NCBI RefSeq assembly: GCF_035920345.1
Contig: NZ_CP109149.1
Span: 6,448,001-6,512,000, forward strand
Reading direction: 5' to 3'
DNA: 64,000 nucleotides
Source: Nocardia vinacea
GTDB taxonomy: Bacteria; Actinomycetota; Actinomycetes; Mycobacteriales; Mycobacteriaceae
Below the pieces are notes generated by a model. It saw nothing but the letters and a program-made list of their open reading frames with translations, did no database searches and was not told the DNA's origin. Below are positions 43,670-51,382 of this stretch, in pieces. The position numbers and the translations under genes are program-made. The stretch's first letter is position 1. Each line of letters begins with the position of its first letter.

Positions 43670-45076
43670 GTGGCCAAGACCAAGTCGATCTTCCGATGCT
43701 CCGAATGCCGGTACGAGGTCGCCAAGTGGGTGGGCAAATGCCCGGATTGCGGCGCATGGGGCACCGTCGACGAGGTAGCTGGATCGGCGGCGACCGCGGC
43801 ATCACTGGTCGGGCGCAAGGCCATGCTGCCGAGCACCGCCGCCGCGCCCATCTCGCATATCGATTCGAACATCACCAAGGCCAGGCCGACCGGGGTCGAG
43901 GAACTCGACCGGGTGCTCGGCGGGGGCATCGTGCCCGGATCGGTCGTACTGCTCTCCGGTGAGCCCGGTGTCGGCAAGTCGACGCTGCTGTTGGAGGTCG
44001 CTCATCGTTGGGCCGCTCAGCGCGATGAGAAGTCGCTGTATGTCACCGCGGAGGAATCGGCCGGACAGGTTCGGCTGCGCGCCGACCGGACCAATGCTGT
44101 GCACGAAAGGGTCTATCTCGCAGCGGAATCGGATCTGTCGATCGTGCTCGGCCATGTCGAACAGGTGCGCCCGACGCTGCTGGTGGTCGACTCGGTGCAG
44201 ACCATGCTCGTACCGGAGGTGGACGGCACCATCGGCGGCGTCACCCAGGTGCGCGCGGTGGCGGCGGCGCTCACGTCACTGGCCAAGGCAAGCGGCATTG
44301 CGGTGCTGTTGGTCGGACATGTCACAAAGGACGGCAATGTCGCGGGCCCGCGCACGCTCGAACATCTGGTGGATGTGGTGCTGCAGTTCGAGGGCGACAA
44401 GAACTCCACACTGCGTATGGTGCGCGGCATCAAGAACCGCTTCGGCAGCTCCGACGAGGTCGGCTGTTTCGAATTGCACGATGACGGAATCTCCTGCGTC
44501 ACCGATCCGTCCGGGCTGTTTCTGCACCACCGCACCGATTCGGTATCGGGTACGGCGGTCACGGTCGCGATGGACGGTAAGCGGCCGCTGGTCGCCGAGG
44601 TACAGGGCCTGACCGTGCACACCGAGATCCCGAATCCGCGGCGGGCGGTGAGCGGGCTGGACTACAACCGGGTCGCGATGGTGCTCGCCGTACTGCAGAG
44701 CCGCGGGCGGGTGTTCCTCGGCAAACACGATGTGTACGCCGCGACCGTCGGCGGTATGCGCCTGCTGGAACCCGCGGCGGATCTCGCTGTGGCACTTGCC
44801 ATTGCGAGTGCCGAGCGCGATCAGGCGCTGCCGGTCGGCTGGGTCATCCTCGGTGAGGTCGGGCTGGCGGGCGAGGTGCGCCGGGTCACCGGCCTGGAGC
44901 GCAGACTCGTCGAGGCCGAACGCCTCGGCTTCACCACCGCGCTGGTCCCTCCCGGTTTGGCACGCACCAAGAGCGGCATGAAGATCCACGAGGTGACCGA
45001 CGTCAAGACGGCCATCCGCCTCGCGGGCCTGCGCAAACAGCGCGCAGCAACCACCGAAACCGCCCCAGACTTCTGA
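43670..45076 (+). CDS. radA: DNA repair protein RadA
   Basis: RecA-like helicase that aids branch migration in recombinational repair. 468 residues: C4 zinc finger (FRCSECRYEVAKWVGKCPDC), Walker A GEPGVGKSTLLLE, the RadA-specific KNRFG motif in GIKNRFGSSDEVG, and a C-terminal Lon-protease-like domain (from about 290). GTG start after a purine-rich site. In Mtb disA follows directly; here it does not. Confidence 0.96.
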   Translation: MAKTKSIFRCSECRYEVAKWVGKCPDCGAWGTVDEVAGSAATAASLVGRKAMLPSTAAAPISHIDSNITKARPTGVEELDRVLGGGIVPGSVVLLSGEPGVGKSTLLLEVAHRWAAQRDEKSLYVTAEESAGQVRLRADRTNAVHERVYLAAESDLSIVLGHVEQVRPTLLVVDSVQTMLVPEVDGTIGGVTQVRAVAAALTSLAKASGIAVLLVGHVTKDGNVAGPRTLEHLVDVVLQFEGDKNSTLRMVRGIKNRFGSSDEVGCFELHDDGISCVTDPSGLFLHHRTDSVSGTAVTVAMDGKRPLVAEVQGLTVHTEIPNPRRAVSGLDYNRVAMVLAVLQSRGRVFLGKHDVYAATVGGMRLLEPAADLAVALAIASAERDQALPVGWVILGEVGLAGEVRRVTGLERRLVEAERLGFTTALVPPGLARTKSGMKIHEVTDVKTAIRLAGLRKQRAATTETAPDF

Positions 45077-45115
45077 GCCGGCAATAGCTGTCAGACAACC
45101 TGAGTGATCACGCAC

Positions 45116-45182
45116 AGCCAGTGGTTATCACGCACAAGCCAGAGCCTATGCGCGATGACCACTGGATATGCGACAGCGCTCG
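45116..45182 (+). repeat. Family B short intergenic repeat
   Basis: The clearest copy: GCCAGTGGTTATC, ACGCACAAGCC, GCGCGATG, then ACCACTGGATATGCGACAGC. The CCAGTGGT and ACCACTGG segments are inverted repeats, so it can fold. It fills the 109-base gap where disA would be expected. Confidence 0.6.
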
Positions 45183-45185
45183 AGG

Positions 45186-45866
45186 TCAGGCGATATTGAA
45201 GGGTTCGGCGGCACTGCGGAGTGAGCCCAGTTGGGCGACAACGGCGTATGCGCCTGGCGGGACCTGGACGCGGTCGCCCGCACAATTGGGTTGAGAGGTC
45301 GAGCCGGACCAGGTGACCATGAAGGCCGCCTGTTCGCCGCGGTTCAGGGTGCGGATGTCGGGGGCGCCGTCCGGGTAGCAGTCGGTGCTCGACCAGAGGC
45401 GGCGCTGGCCGTCGAGGCTGGTCACCGAGACCTGCTGCAGTCCGGAGCCGACATCGCGCGAACAGGCCGTGGACGAGATATTGGTGATCACGATGCCGAA
45501 TACCGGATTCTCACCGGCCTTGTAGGTCGGCTGCTCGACGGTCACCTTCACCGCCAGCGACTGATCCGGGCAGATACCCGCGGCGACCTGGCTGCCGCTC
45601 GCAGCCGCGGCGGTAGTGCCGGAGGGCTTCGCGCTGGATTCGCCGGTGGTCGGCGGCGGCGTCGAGGAGGATGCGCCCGCGGGCTTATTCGTCGCCGCCG
45701 CGGAACTGGTCGCGGCCGCCTTTGTCGTACCGGGCGAATCGCCGCCGCGCGTAACCGTCAATACCAACCAGATCACCAGTGCGAGCGCCACGACCAGAAC
45801 ACCTACGGCGAGCGCGCGGCGTCGCCAATAGATCTCCGGAGGCAGCGGTCCATTCGGTTCCAGCAC
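45186..45866 (-). CDS. Rv3587c-like membrane-anchored protein
   Basis: A 226-residue protein with one N-terminal membrane segment (ALAVGVLVVALALVIWLVLTV, about 17-38), a Ser/Ala/Thr linker (about 45-90) and an extracellular beta-rich domain ending in QVPPGAYAVVAQLGS. Four Cys in the outer domain may form disulfides. Position between radA and the carbonic anhydrase matches Mtb Rv3587c. Function unknown. Confidence 0.85.
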   Translation of the reverse strand: MLEPNGPLPPEIYWRRRALAVGVLVVALALVIWLVLTVTRGGDSPGTTKAAATSSAAATNKPAGASSSTPPPTTGESSAKPSGTTAAAASGSQVAAGICPDQSLAVKVTVEQPTYKAGENPVFGIVITNISSTACSRDVGSGLQQVSVTSLDGQRRLWSSTDCYPDGAPDIRTLNRGEQAAFMVTWSGSTSQPNCAGDRVQVPPGAYAVVAQLGSLRSAAEPFNIA

Positions 45867-45987
45867 GGAGTCAACGGTAAGGGCACGATCCGGTGCAGCG
45901 ACTCAGGACCCCGGCGTGTCGGATCGGAAAACCCGCGCGCGGCAGGTAAATTCCGCTCCCACCGTTGGATGTCTCGGATCGGCCGTA

Positions 45988-46611
45988 TCAGACCAGCTCA
46001 CCGATATTGCCGACGACCCGCTGCAACTTGACTTCGCCCTCGGCCAGTTTGTATGTGACGCAGGCGATCGCGCATTCACCCGTCGCGACGCGCTGCGAAA
46101 TGATCATCGAGCGCTGCATGAGCAGTCGGCTGGTCTCCACCACATGCCTGGCCTCCATCTCGTCGACGGTGGACAGCCCCTCCCGGCGCCCGATCAGAAT
46201 CGACGGCGTGACTCGCTCGACGACACTGCGGATGAATCCGCCGGGCACCTCGCCGCCGTCCAGCGCGTCGATGGTGGCTTTCACCGCGCCGCAGCTGTCG
46301 TGGCCCAGCACCACGATCAGCGGCACGTTCAACACCTGCACCCCGTACTCGATCGAGCCGAGCACCGAACTGTCCACCACATGGCCCGCGGTGCGCACGA
46401 CGAACATATCGCCGAGGCCCTGGTCGAAAATCAGCTCGGCGGCAACGCGGGAGTCACCGCAGCCGAAGAGGATCGCGTGTGGGTGCTGGCCGCTGACGAG
46501 CTTGGCCCGGTCGGCCGCTCCCTGACTAGGATGCAGCAGGTTGCCGTTCACGAAGCGTGCATTGCCCTCGCGAAGGGATTTCCAGGCACTGATCGGGTTG
46601 GAATCCGGCAT
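45988..46611 (-). CDS. canB: Beta-class carbonic anhydrase
   Basis: Interconverts CO2 and bicarbonate. 207 residues, the same length as Mtb Rv3588c. Zinc ligands and dyad appear in FGCGDSRVAAE and VLGHDSCGAV. Start MPDSNP was chosen by comparison with Mtb; an ATG three codons upstream is possible. Divergent from mutY. Confidence 0.95.
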   Translation of the reverse strand: MPDSNPISAWKSLREGNARFVNGNLLHPSQGAADRAKLVSGQHPHAILFGCGDSRVAAELIFDQGLGDMFVVRTAGHVVDSSVLGSIEYGVQVLNVPLIVVLGHDSCGAVKATIDALDGGEVPGGFIRSVVERVTPSILIGRREGLSTVDEMEARHVVETSRLLMQRSMIISQRVATGECAIACVTYKLAEGEVKLQRVVGNIGELV

Positions 46612-46701
46612 ACCGACCATTGTGCACATCGCAGTGGTTACCAGCGAGTCCGTTTCGTTACGGCTCGGCAAATATCGACCAGCCGCAGGACAATAGGAAC
46701 G

Positions 46702-47643
46702 GTGAGGGCAGTGTCGGAGGGCGGCGCAGCGCAACAGCGTGCAGGCGGAAAACCCAAGATCACGATGGGTACCAACCGGGTGGATGCCGAATCGTTGCTG
46801 GACTGGTACCGGGAGACCGCGCGGGATCTGCCGTGGCGACGCAAGGACGTCACCGCCTGGCAGATCCTGATGAGCGAAATCATGCTCCAGCAGACGCCGG
46901 TGGTGCGGGTCGAGCCGATCTGGCGGGAGTGGGTCGCGCGCTGGCCGGTCCCGTCGGCCATGGCGGCCTCGTCGCAGGCCGAGGTGCTGCGCGCCTGGGG
47001 CAAGCTCGGATATCCGCGGCGGGCGCTGCGACTGCACGAATGCGCGAAGGTGCTCGCCGAGGAACACGGTGACGAGGTGCCGACCGATGTCGATGTGCTA
47101 CTCGGTCTGCCGGGTATCGGCGCGTATACCGCACGGGCGGTGGCCTGTTTCGCCTACGGGCAGCGAGTTCCGGTGGTGGACACCAATGTTCGTCGGGTGG
47201 TGGCGCGTGCCGTGCACGGGCGCGCGGAGGCCGGTAATCCGTCGTCGCGTGATCTGCCCGAGACCGAAGCGCTGCTGCCGCGCCGAATCGACCATGCCGC
47301 AATGTTTTCCGCCGCGCTGATGGAACTCGGCGCGACGGTGTGCACGGCACGCACGCCCGACTGCTCGCGTTGCCCGCTGCCGCAATGCGCGTGGGTTTCG
47401 GCGGGCAGGCCGGTCTCCGATGTGGTGCGCAAGACGCAGAAGTACGAGGGCACCGATCGCCAGGCGCGCGGTCGGCTGCTCGACGTGTTGCGCGACGCGA
47501 CCGGTCCGGTCGAGCGAATCCGGTTGGATCTGGCCTGGACTCGCGATCCCGGCCAGCGCGACCGAGCTCTGGACTCCCTGCTCGTCGACGGCCTCATCGA
47601 ACAAACCCCTGACGGGTTGTTCGCGCTCGCCGGTGAGGGCTAG
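46702..47643 (+). CDS. mutY: A/G-specific adenine glycosylase
   Basis: Removes adenine mispaired with 8-oxoguanine. About 313 residues: SEIMLQQTPVVRV with the catalytic Glu, helix-hairpin-helix LGLPGIGAYTARAVACFAYG, catalytic Asp in VPVVDTNVRRVV, and the four-Cys iron-sulfur cluster in CTARTPDCSRCPLPQC. The C-terminal 8-oxoG-recognition domain is short, as in mycobacteria. Start is uncertain: GTG at 46702, 46711 or ATG at 46765. Confidence 0.95.
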   Translation: MRAVSEGGAAQQRAGGKPKITMGTNRVDAESLLDWYRETARDLPWRRKDVTAWQILMSEIMLQQTPVVRVEPIWREWVARWPVPSAMAASSQAEVLRAWGKLGYPRRALRLHECAKVLAEEHGDEVPTDVDVLLGLPGIGAYTARAVACFAYGQRVPVVDTNVRRVVARAVHGRAEAGNPSSRDLPETEALLPRRIDHAAMFSAALMELGATVCTARTPDCSRCPLPQCAWVSAGRPVSDVVRKTQKYEGTDRQARGRLLDVLRDATGPVERIRLDLAWTRDPGQRDRALDSLLVDGLIEQTPDGLFALAGEG

Positions 47644-47650
47644 CACAACC

Positions 47651-48403
47651 TCATGCGGGAAGGTTCAGGACTTTCCGGAGGAATGCTTCGACCTCGGTGC
47701 GGTAGCGCTCCGGTTGGTCGTCGTGCACCAGGTGGCCCGCGTTCGGGATGCGGACGTAGGCGGCGTCCGGGTGGACGTCGGCCATCTGCCGCATCTGGCC
47801 CTCGGGGGTGATGGTGAATTCGCCTTCGAGCAAGAGCACGGGCGCTTCGACCGCGCGCCATTGCGCCCAGAAGTCGCGGGTGCCCCACTCCTCGGAGATA
47901 TCGCGGAAGGTGGCGACCGAACCGTGCAGGCGGTAGCCGTCGGGGCCGTGCTCGAAGGAGTCGAGAAAGTAGCGACCGGCGACCGGGCCGAAGAAATCCA
48001 GCACCGCGTCCGCATCCGGAAACGGCTGCGGCCACGCCTCGATCATGGCCGCCCAGTTCGCGGCGGTGCGGCCGCGGAAGTCGGGGGCGATATCCTCGAC
48101 CACCAGCGCGCGCACCCGCTCCGGATACCGCGCCGCGAAAACCCAGCCGTGCAGCCCGCCCATCGAATGTCCGATGACCACCATGGGTTCGGAAATTTCG
48201 GCGGTGGCCGCGGCGAGGTCGTCGATGAAGGCCTCGGTGGTCAGTTCCACGGGCGCGGGACGACCGTGACCGGCGGCGTCGAAGGTGTAGACGTGGCCGA
48301 ACTCCCGCAGCCAGGACAGGTGATCGCGCCAAGTGCGGGCACTGCCCATCAGTCCGTGCAGCAGCAGGATCGGCACCCCCGCGCCGCCTTCGTCATACAA
48401 CAC
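47651..48403 (-). CDS. Alpha/beta hydrolase (Rv3591c-like)
   Basis: About 250 residues with LLLHGLMGSARTW, DAAGHGRPAP, nucleophile elbow VIGHSMGGLHG, acid in LLEGEFTITPEG and final His in NAGHLVHDDQP. Substrate unknown. The GTG at 48403 is the best start: the frame is open further upstream, but that part is translated from a decayed family A repeat. Convergent with mutY, 7 bases apart. Confidence 0.88.
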   Translation of the reverse strand: MLYDEGGAGVPILLLHGLMGSARTWRDHLSWLREFGHVYTFDAAGHGRPAPVELTTEAFIDDLAAATAEISEPMVVIGHSMGGLHGWVFAARYPERVRALVVEDIAPDFRGRTAANWAAMIEAWPQPFPDADAVLDFFGPVAGRYFLDSFEHGPDGYRLHGSVATFRDISEEWGTRDFWAQWRAVEAPVLLLEGEFTITPEGQMRQMADVHPDAAYVRIPNAGHLVHDDQPERYRTEVEAFLRKVLNLPA

Positions 48404-48420
48404 TGTGCCATTTTGCAGTA

Positions 48421-48545
48421 TTTTTGGCCGCGGCTCCGCCGCGGCGTGTTCGCGGCCCCCTTCTGTCTCGCTCGTAAGACTCGCTCCGAAGTTGGAGAGT
48501 CTCGCAGTCAACTCGACTCCGATGGACTACGTCGCATGCGCTGCG
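48421..48545 (-). repeat. Family A repeat, degenerate copy
   Basis: GCCGCGGC stem, GTGTTCGCGGCCCC, TGTCTCGCTCGTAAGACTCG and GTCGCATGCGCT are recognisable family A words in the reversed order, with the middle lost. It lies between the alpha/beta hydrolase and mhuD. Confidence 0.6.
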
Positions 48546-48580
48546 GGGTGTCCGGTTGGCGCGGACGTATCGTCGGAGCC

Positions 48581-48895
48581 ATGGCTGTTGTGAAGATCAA
48601 TGCGATCGAGGTTCCGGAGGGCGCGGGCCCCGAGTTGGAGAAGCGATTCGCCCATCGCGCGCACGCGGTCGAGGGCTCGCCGGGCTTCCTCGGCTTCCAG
48701 TTGCTGCGGCCGGTGGCCGGGGAGAACCGGTACTTCGTTGTCACCCAGTGGGATTCGGAGGAATCGTTCGCGGCGTGGCGGGACGGACCCGCACGCGAGG
48801 CGCACGCAGGCGAGCGGCAGAAGCCGGTTTCGACGGGTGCCTCACTGCTGGAATTCGAGGTCGTACTGGACGTTGCGGCCAAGTCCGCTTCCTGA
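48581..48895 (+). CDS. mhuD: MhuD-type heme-degrading monooxygenase
   Basis: A 104-residue ABM-fold protein nearly collinear with Mtb MhuD (Rv3592), which opens heme to mycobilin and frees iron without CO release. The key residues fall at the same numbers: Asn7, Trp66 and His75. VKINAIEVPEGAGPELEKRF and PGFLGFQLLRP are close to identical. No Fur-type box is obvious upstream. Confidence 0.93.
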   Translation: MAVVKINAIEVPEGAGPELEKRFAHRAHAVEGSPGFLGFQLLRPVAGENRYFVVTQWDSEESFAAWRDGPAREAHAGERQKPVSTGASLLEFEVVLDVAAKSAS

Positions 48896-48989
48896 AATCG
48901 CTGGACAGACGCGGCGCGCGACTCGCCCATCCCGGCCTGGGCAAGTCGCGGGCTGTGTTGACGCCGAGTACGACCGGATGTCACAGTTC

Positions 48990-49105
48990 GAAGGACAAAC
49001 GCGAGGGTGACGCGGTAATTCGGTGAAATTTCGAAGCGGTCGCGCCACTGTGTTCTTGCACCGAGTCCTCGGTGCCGGAAAGCCAGACACCGGCACCTTC
49101 GCACC
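48990..49105 (+). ncRNA. Cobalamin riboswitch
   Basis: The leader of cbtBA contains the B12-box core GCCACTG at 49044-49050 within GCGGTCGCGCCACTGTG. It is preceded by GGTAATTCGGTGAAAT and followed by a CACCGAG/CTCGGTG hairpin and AAGCCAGACACC. The order and spacing match the adenosylcobalamin riboswitch. Cobalt uptake would be shut when B12 is plentiful. Ends are approximate. Confidence 0.85.
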
Positions 49106-49143
49106 GAACAACTCACGGGACGCGCATCCCTAGGAGGACTCGA

Positions 49144-49338
49144 ATGGCTATCGCGCATTCACCGAGTCGGGCAACTGATTCACTCGGCACACTGCTCATC
49201 GCAGTGGGCGTCGTTCTTCTCGCATTGCTCACGCTGTACCTGGTCGGCTTCGACCAGGGCGTCATCTCGCGCAGCGGGATGTACCTGCATGAGCTCATGC
49301 ACGACGGACGTCACCTGCTCGGTGTGCCGTGCCATTGA
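49144..49338 (+). CDS. cbtB: Cobalt transporter subunit CbtB
   Basis: A 64-residue protein with one membrane segment (about 15-35) and the CbtB signature at the C-terminus, HELMHDGRHLLGVPCH, a likely metal-binding tail. A strong AGGAGG precedes the ATG. First gene after the cobalamin riboswitch; overlaps cbtA by ten bases. Confidence 0.9.
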   Translation: MAIAHSPSRATDSLGTLLIAVGVVLLALLTLYLVGFDQGVISRSGMYLHELMHDGRHLLGVPCH

Positions 49339-50111
49339 TCGGATCGCTAAAGACCCTGCTGCTCCGTGGCCTGCTGGCCGGCCTCATCGCCGGTCTGCTG
49401 GCCGCGACAGTGGGCTATTTCGTCGGCGAACCCAAGATCGACGCCGCCATCTCCATCGAAGAGGCCGATACCGCAAAGTCCGCCGAGCACGCCCAGGAAC
49501 CAGCTGGGCATACGCACGGTGACGAGGAAGAACCGCTGGTCAGTCGGTCCGGGCAGAAGTTCGGGCAGTTCCTTGCGCTCGGACTCGCCGGGCTCGCGCT
49601 CGGGGCGATCTTCGCTTCGATCGCGCATTTCGCACGCCGGTACACCGCCTTGTCGGGGCCGAAGCTCGCGCTCGGATTGGCATTGGCCGGTTGGACCGCG
49701 ATCGTGGCGGTGCCGTTCTTCAAGTACCCGGCCAATCCGCCCGCCGTGGGTGAACCGGACACCATCAACCAGCGCACGCTGCTGTGGTTGGCGGCGGTGC
49801 TACTCGGACTGGCTGCCGTCGGTGTCGGGCTGTACGTCTACAAACTGCTTGCCGCGCAACTCGATACGGTCCGGCTGATCGCCGGGGTCGCGGCATTCGT
49901 GCTCATCGTCGTACTCGGGTACATCCTGTTGCCCGGTGTGAACGAGGTGAAGGACGACTTCCCGGCCGTACTGCTGTGGCAGTTCCGTGCGACATCGCTC
50001 GGCGAGACGGCCACCCTGTGGGCCTGCCTCGGCCTCGGTTTCGCGGCGCTCACCGAATTCGCCACGCGCGATAGCACTCCGGTACGAGAAACAGCCGCTA
50101 CCCCAGGCTGA
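49329..50111 (+). CDS. cbtA: Cobalt transporter subunit CbtA
   Basis: A 260-residue membrane protein with about six hydrophobic segments and an acidic, His-containing loop near residue 60 (GHTHGDEEE). It is the predicted partner of CbtB in B12-regulated cobalt uptake. GTG start. Confidence 0.88.
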   Translation: MPLIGSLKTLLLRGLLAGLIAGLLAATVGYFVGEPKIDAAISIEEADTAKSAEHAQEPAGHTHGDEEEPLVSRSGQKFGQFLALGLAGLALGAIFASIAHFARRYTALSGPKLALGLALAGWTAIVAVPFFKYPANPPAVGEPDTINQRTLLWLAAVLLGLAAVGVGLYVYKLLAAQLDTVRLIAGVAAFVLIVVLGYILLPGVNEVKDDFPAVLLWQFRATSLGETATLWACLGLGFAALTEFATRDSTPVRETAATPG

Positions 50112-50147
50112 TCCGGAGTTCGGACCGCGAAGGGCAGTGTCGGTTGT

Positions 50148-50633
50148 ATGACCGGCACTGCCTTTTCCGTACGGCCACGAACCGACCCGCCACGCTCGGT
50201 TTCCGTAGCATTCACCGCGCTCGTCATCGCGCTGCTTTGCGGTGTCGGCGAGGCCATCACCTACACCGCCGTCCAATTGGACCGCCCGAATGCCGATATC
50301 GGCTCGCTCGCAACAGGTCTGGCTATTCGCGGCGGCATCTACCTGGTGGTTCTCGGCGTTGCGGTCCAGATGGCGCGCGGTGCCCGCTGGGCCAGGATGG
50401 TGCTCACCGTCGGCATCGGCGTAGTCGGCCTGGCCTCGCTGATCATCGAACCACTGGCAGCCACGTTGTCCGCCAAGCAAATCGGCGACCTGTTCGACAA
50501 CCTCACCGCATCCGCAGTGATCACCGGAACCTTCCGCACCGGGCACATCCTGGCCGTCTTGGTTGCCATCCCCGCCATGTACCATCCGACCGCCCGCCGC
50601 TACTTCGCGAGGGAATCGGCGGCGCGAAGGTAG
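50148..50633 (+). CDS. Membrane protein of unknown function
   Basis: A 161-residue protein with four hydrophobic segments (about 20-42, 58-76, 84-105, 128-145). It follows cbtA by 36 bases and might be in the same transcript, but nothing ties it to cobalt. No family is recognised. Confidence 0.72.
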   Translation: MTGTAFSVRPRTDPPRSVSVAFTALVIALLCGVGEAITYTAVQLDRPNADIGSLATGLAIRGGIYLVVLGVAVQMARGARWARMVLTVGIGVVGLASLIIEPLAATLSAKQIGDLFDNLTASAVITGTFRTGHILAVLVAIPAMYHPTARRYFARESAARR

Positions 50634-50637
50634 CGGC

Positions 50638-50692
50638 TACTCGCACAGGCTATTTGATATGCGCGGTAGTCACCTGTTGTGCGACAGCGTTA
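50638..50692 (+). repeat. Family B short intergenic repeat
   Basis: CTCGCACAGGCTATTTGATA, then TGCGCGGTAGTCACC and TTGTGCGACAGCG follow the family B order. It sits between the convergent ends of the membrane protein gene and the response regulator gene. Confidence 0.5.
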
Positions 50693-51382
50693 TTGCCAGC
50701 CGGGGCGGACCAGGCCGGATTCGTAGGCCATGACCACGAGTTGGGTGCGGTCTCGGGCGTCCAGTTTCATGAGGATGCGGCTGACATGGGTGCGGGCGGT
50801 GGCGGGGCTCATGAAGAGCCGTTCGCCGATTTCGGCATTGGTGAGGCCCTCGGCCACCAGGGTCATGACCTCACGCTCGCGGTCGGTGAGTTCGGTGAAG
50901 GCGGCGGGCGGGGGTTGTTTGGCGTGGGCGGAGAATTCGGCGATGAGGCGGCGGGTGACACCGGGTGAGAGCAGGGCGTCACCCGCGGCGACGACTCGGA
51001 TCGCGCGGACGAGGTCGGCGGGTTCGGTGTGTTTGACCAGGAACCCCGTCGCGCCCGCGCGCATTGCTTCGAAGACGTATTCGTCGAGTTCGAAGGTGGT
51101 AAGCACGACCACCTTCACGTCGGCGAGTTTCGGATCTTCGGCGATCATTCTGGTGGCGGCAAGGCCGTCCAGGACCGGCATTCTGATATCCATCAGGACC
51201 ACGTCGGGGGTCAGGCTGCGGGTCATGCGGACGGCCTGTTCGCCATTATCGGCCTCGCCCACCACCTCGATGCCGTCCTGCGCGTCGAGCAGCGCGACGA
51301 AACCGCCGCGCACCAGGGCTTGATCGTCGGCAACCAATACCCGGACGGGCCCGCCCGCGTCCCTCGAATTGCCGCCATTCAT
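50690..51382 (-). CDS. NarL/LuxR-type response regulator
   Basis: A 230-residue regulator: receiver domain with phosphoacceptor Asp in VVLMDIRMPVLDG and Lys in FLVKHTEP, then a LuxR helix-turn-helix (LTDREREVMTLVAEGLTNAEIGERLFMSPATARTHV region, from about 165). Its start overlaps the end of the kinase gene by four bases. Target genes unknown; the divergent ABC exporter is a candidate. Confidence 0.93.
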   Translation of the reverse strand: MNGGNSRDAGGPVRVLVADDQALVRGGFVALLDAQDGIEVVGEADNGEQAVRMTRSLTPDVVLMDIRMPVLDGLAATRMIAEDPKLADVKVVVLTTFELDEYVFEAMRAGATGFLVKHTEPADLVRAIRVVAAGDALLSPGVTRRLIAEFSAHAKQPPPAAFTELTDREREVMTLVAEGLTNAEIGERLFMSPATARTHVSRILMKLDARDRTQLVVMAYESGLVRPGWQ

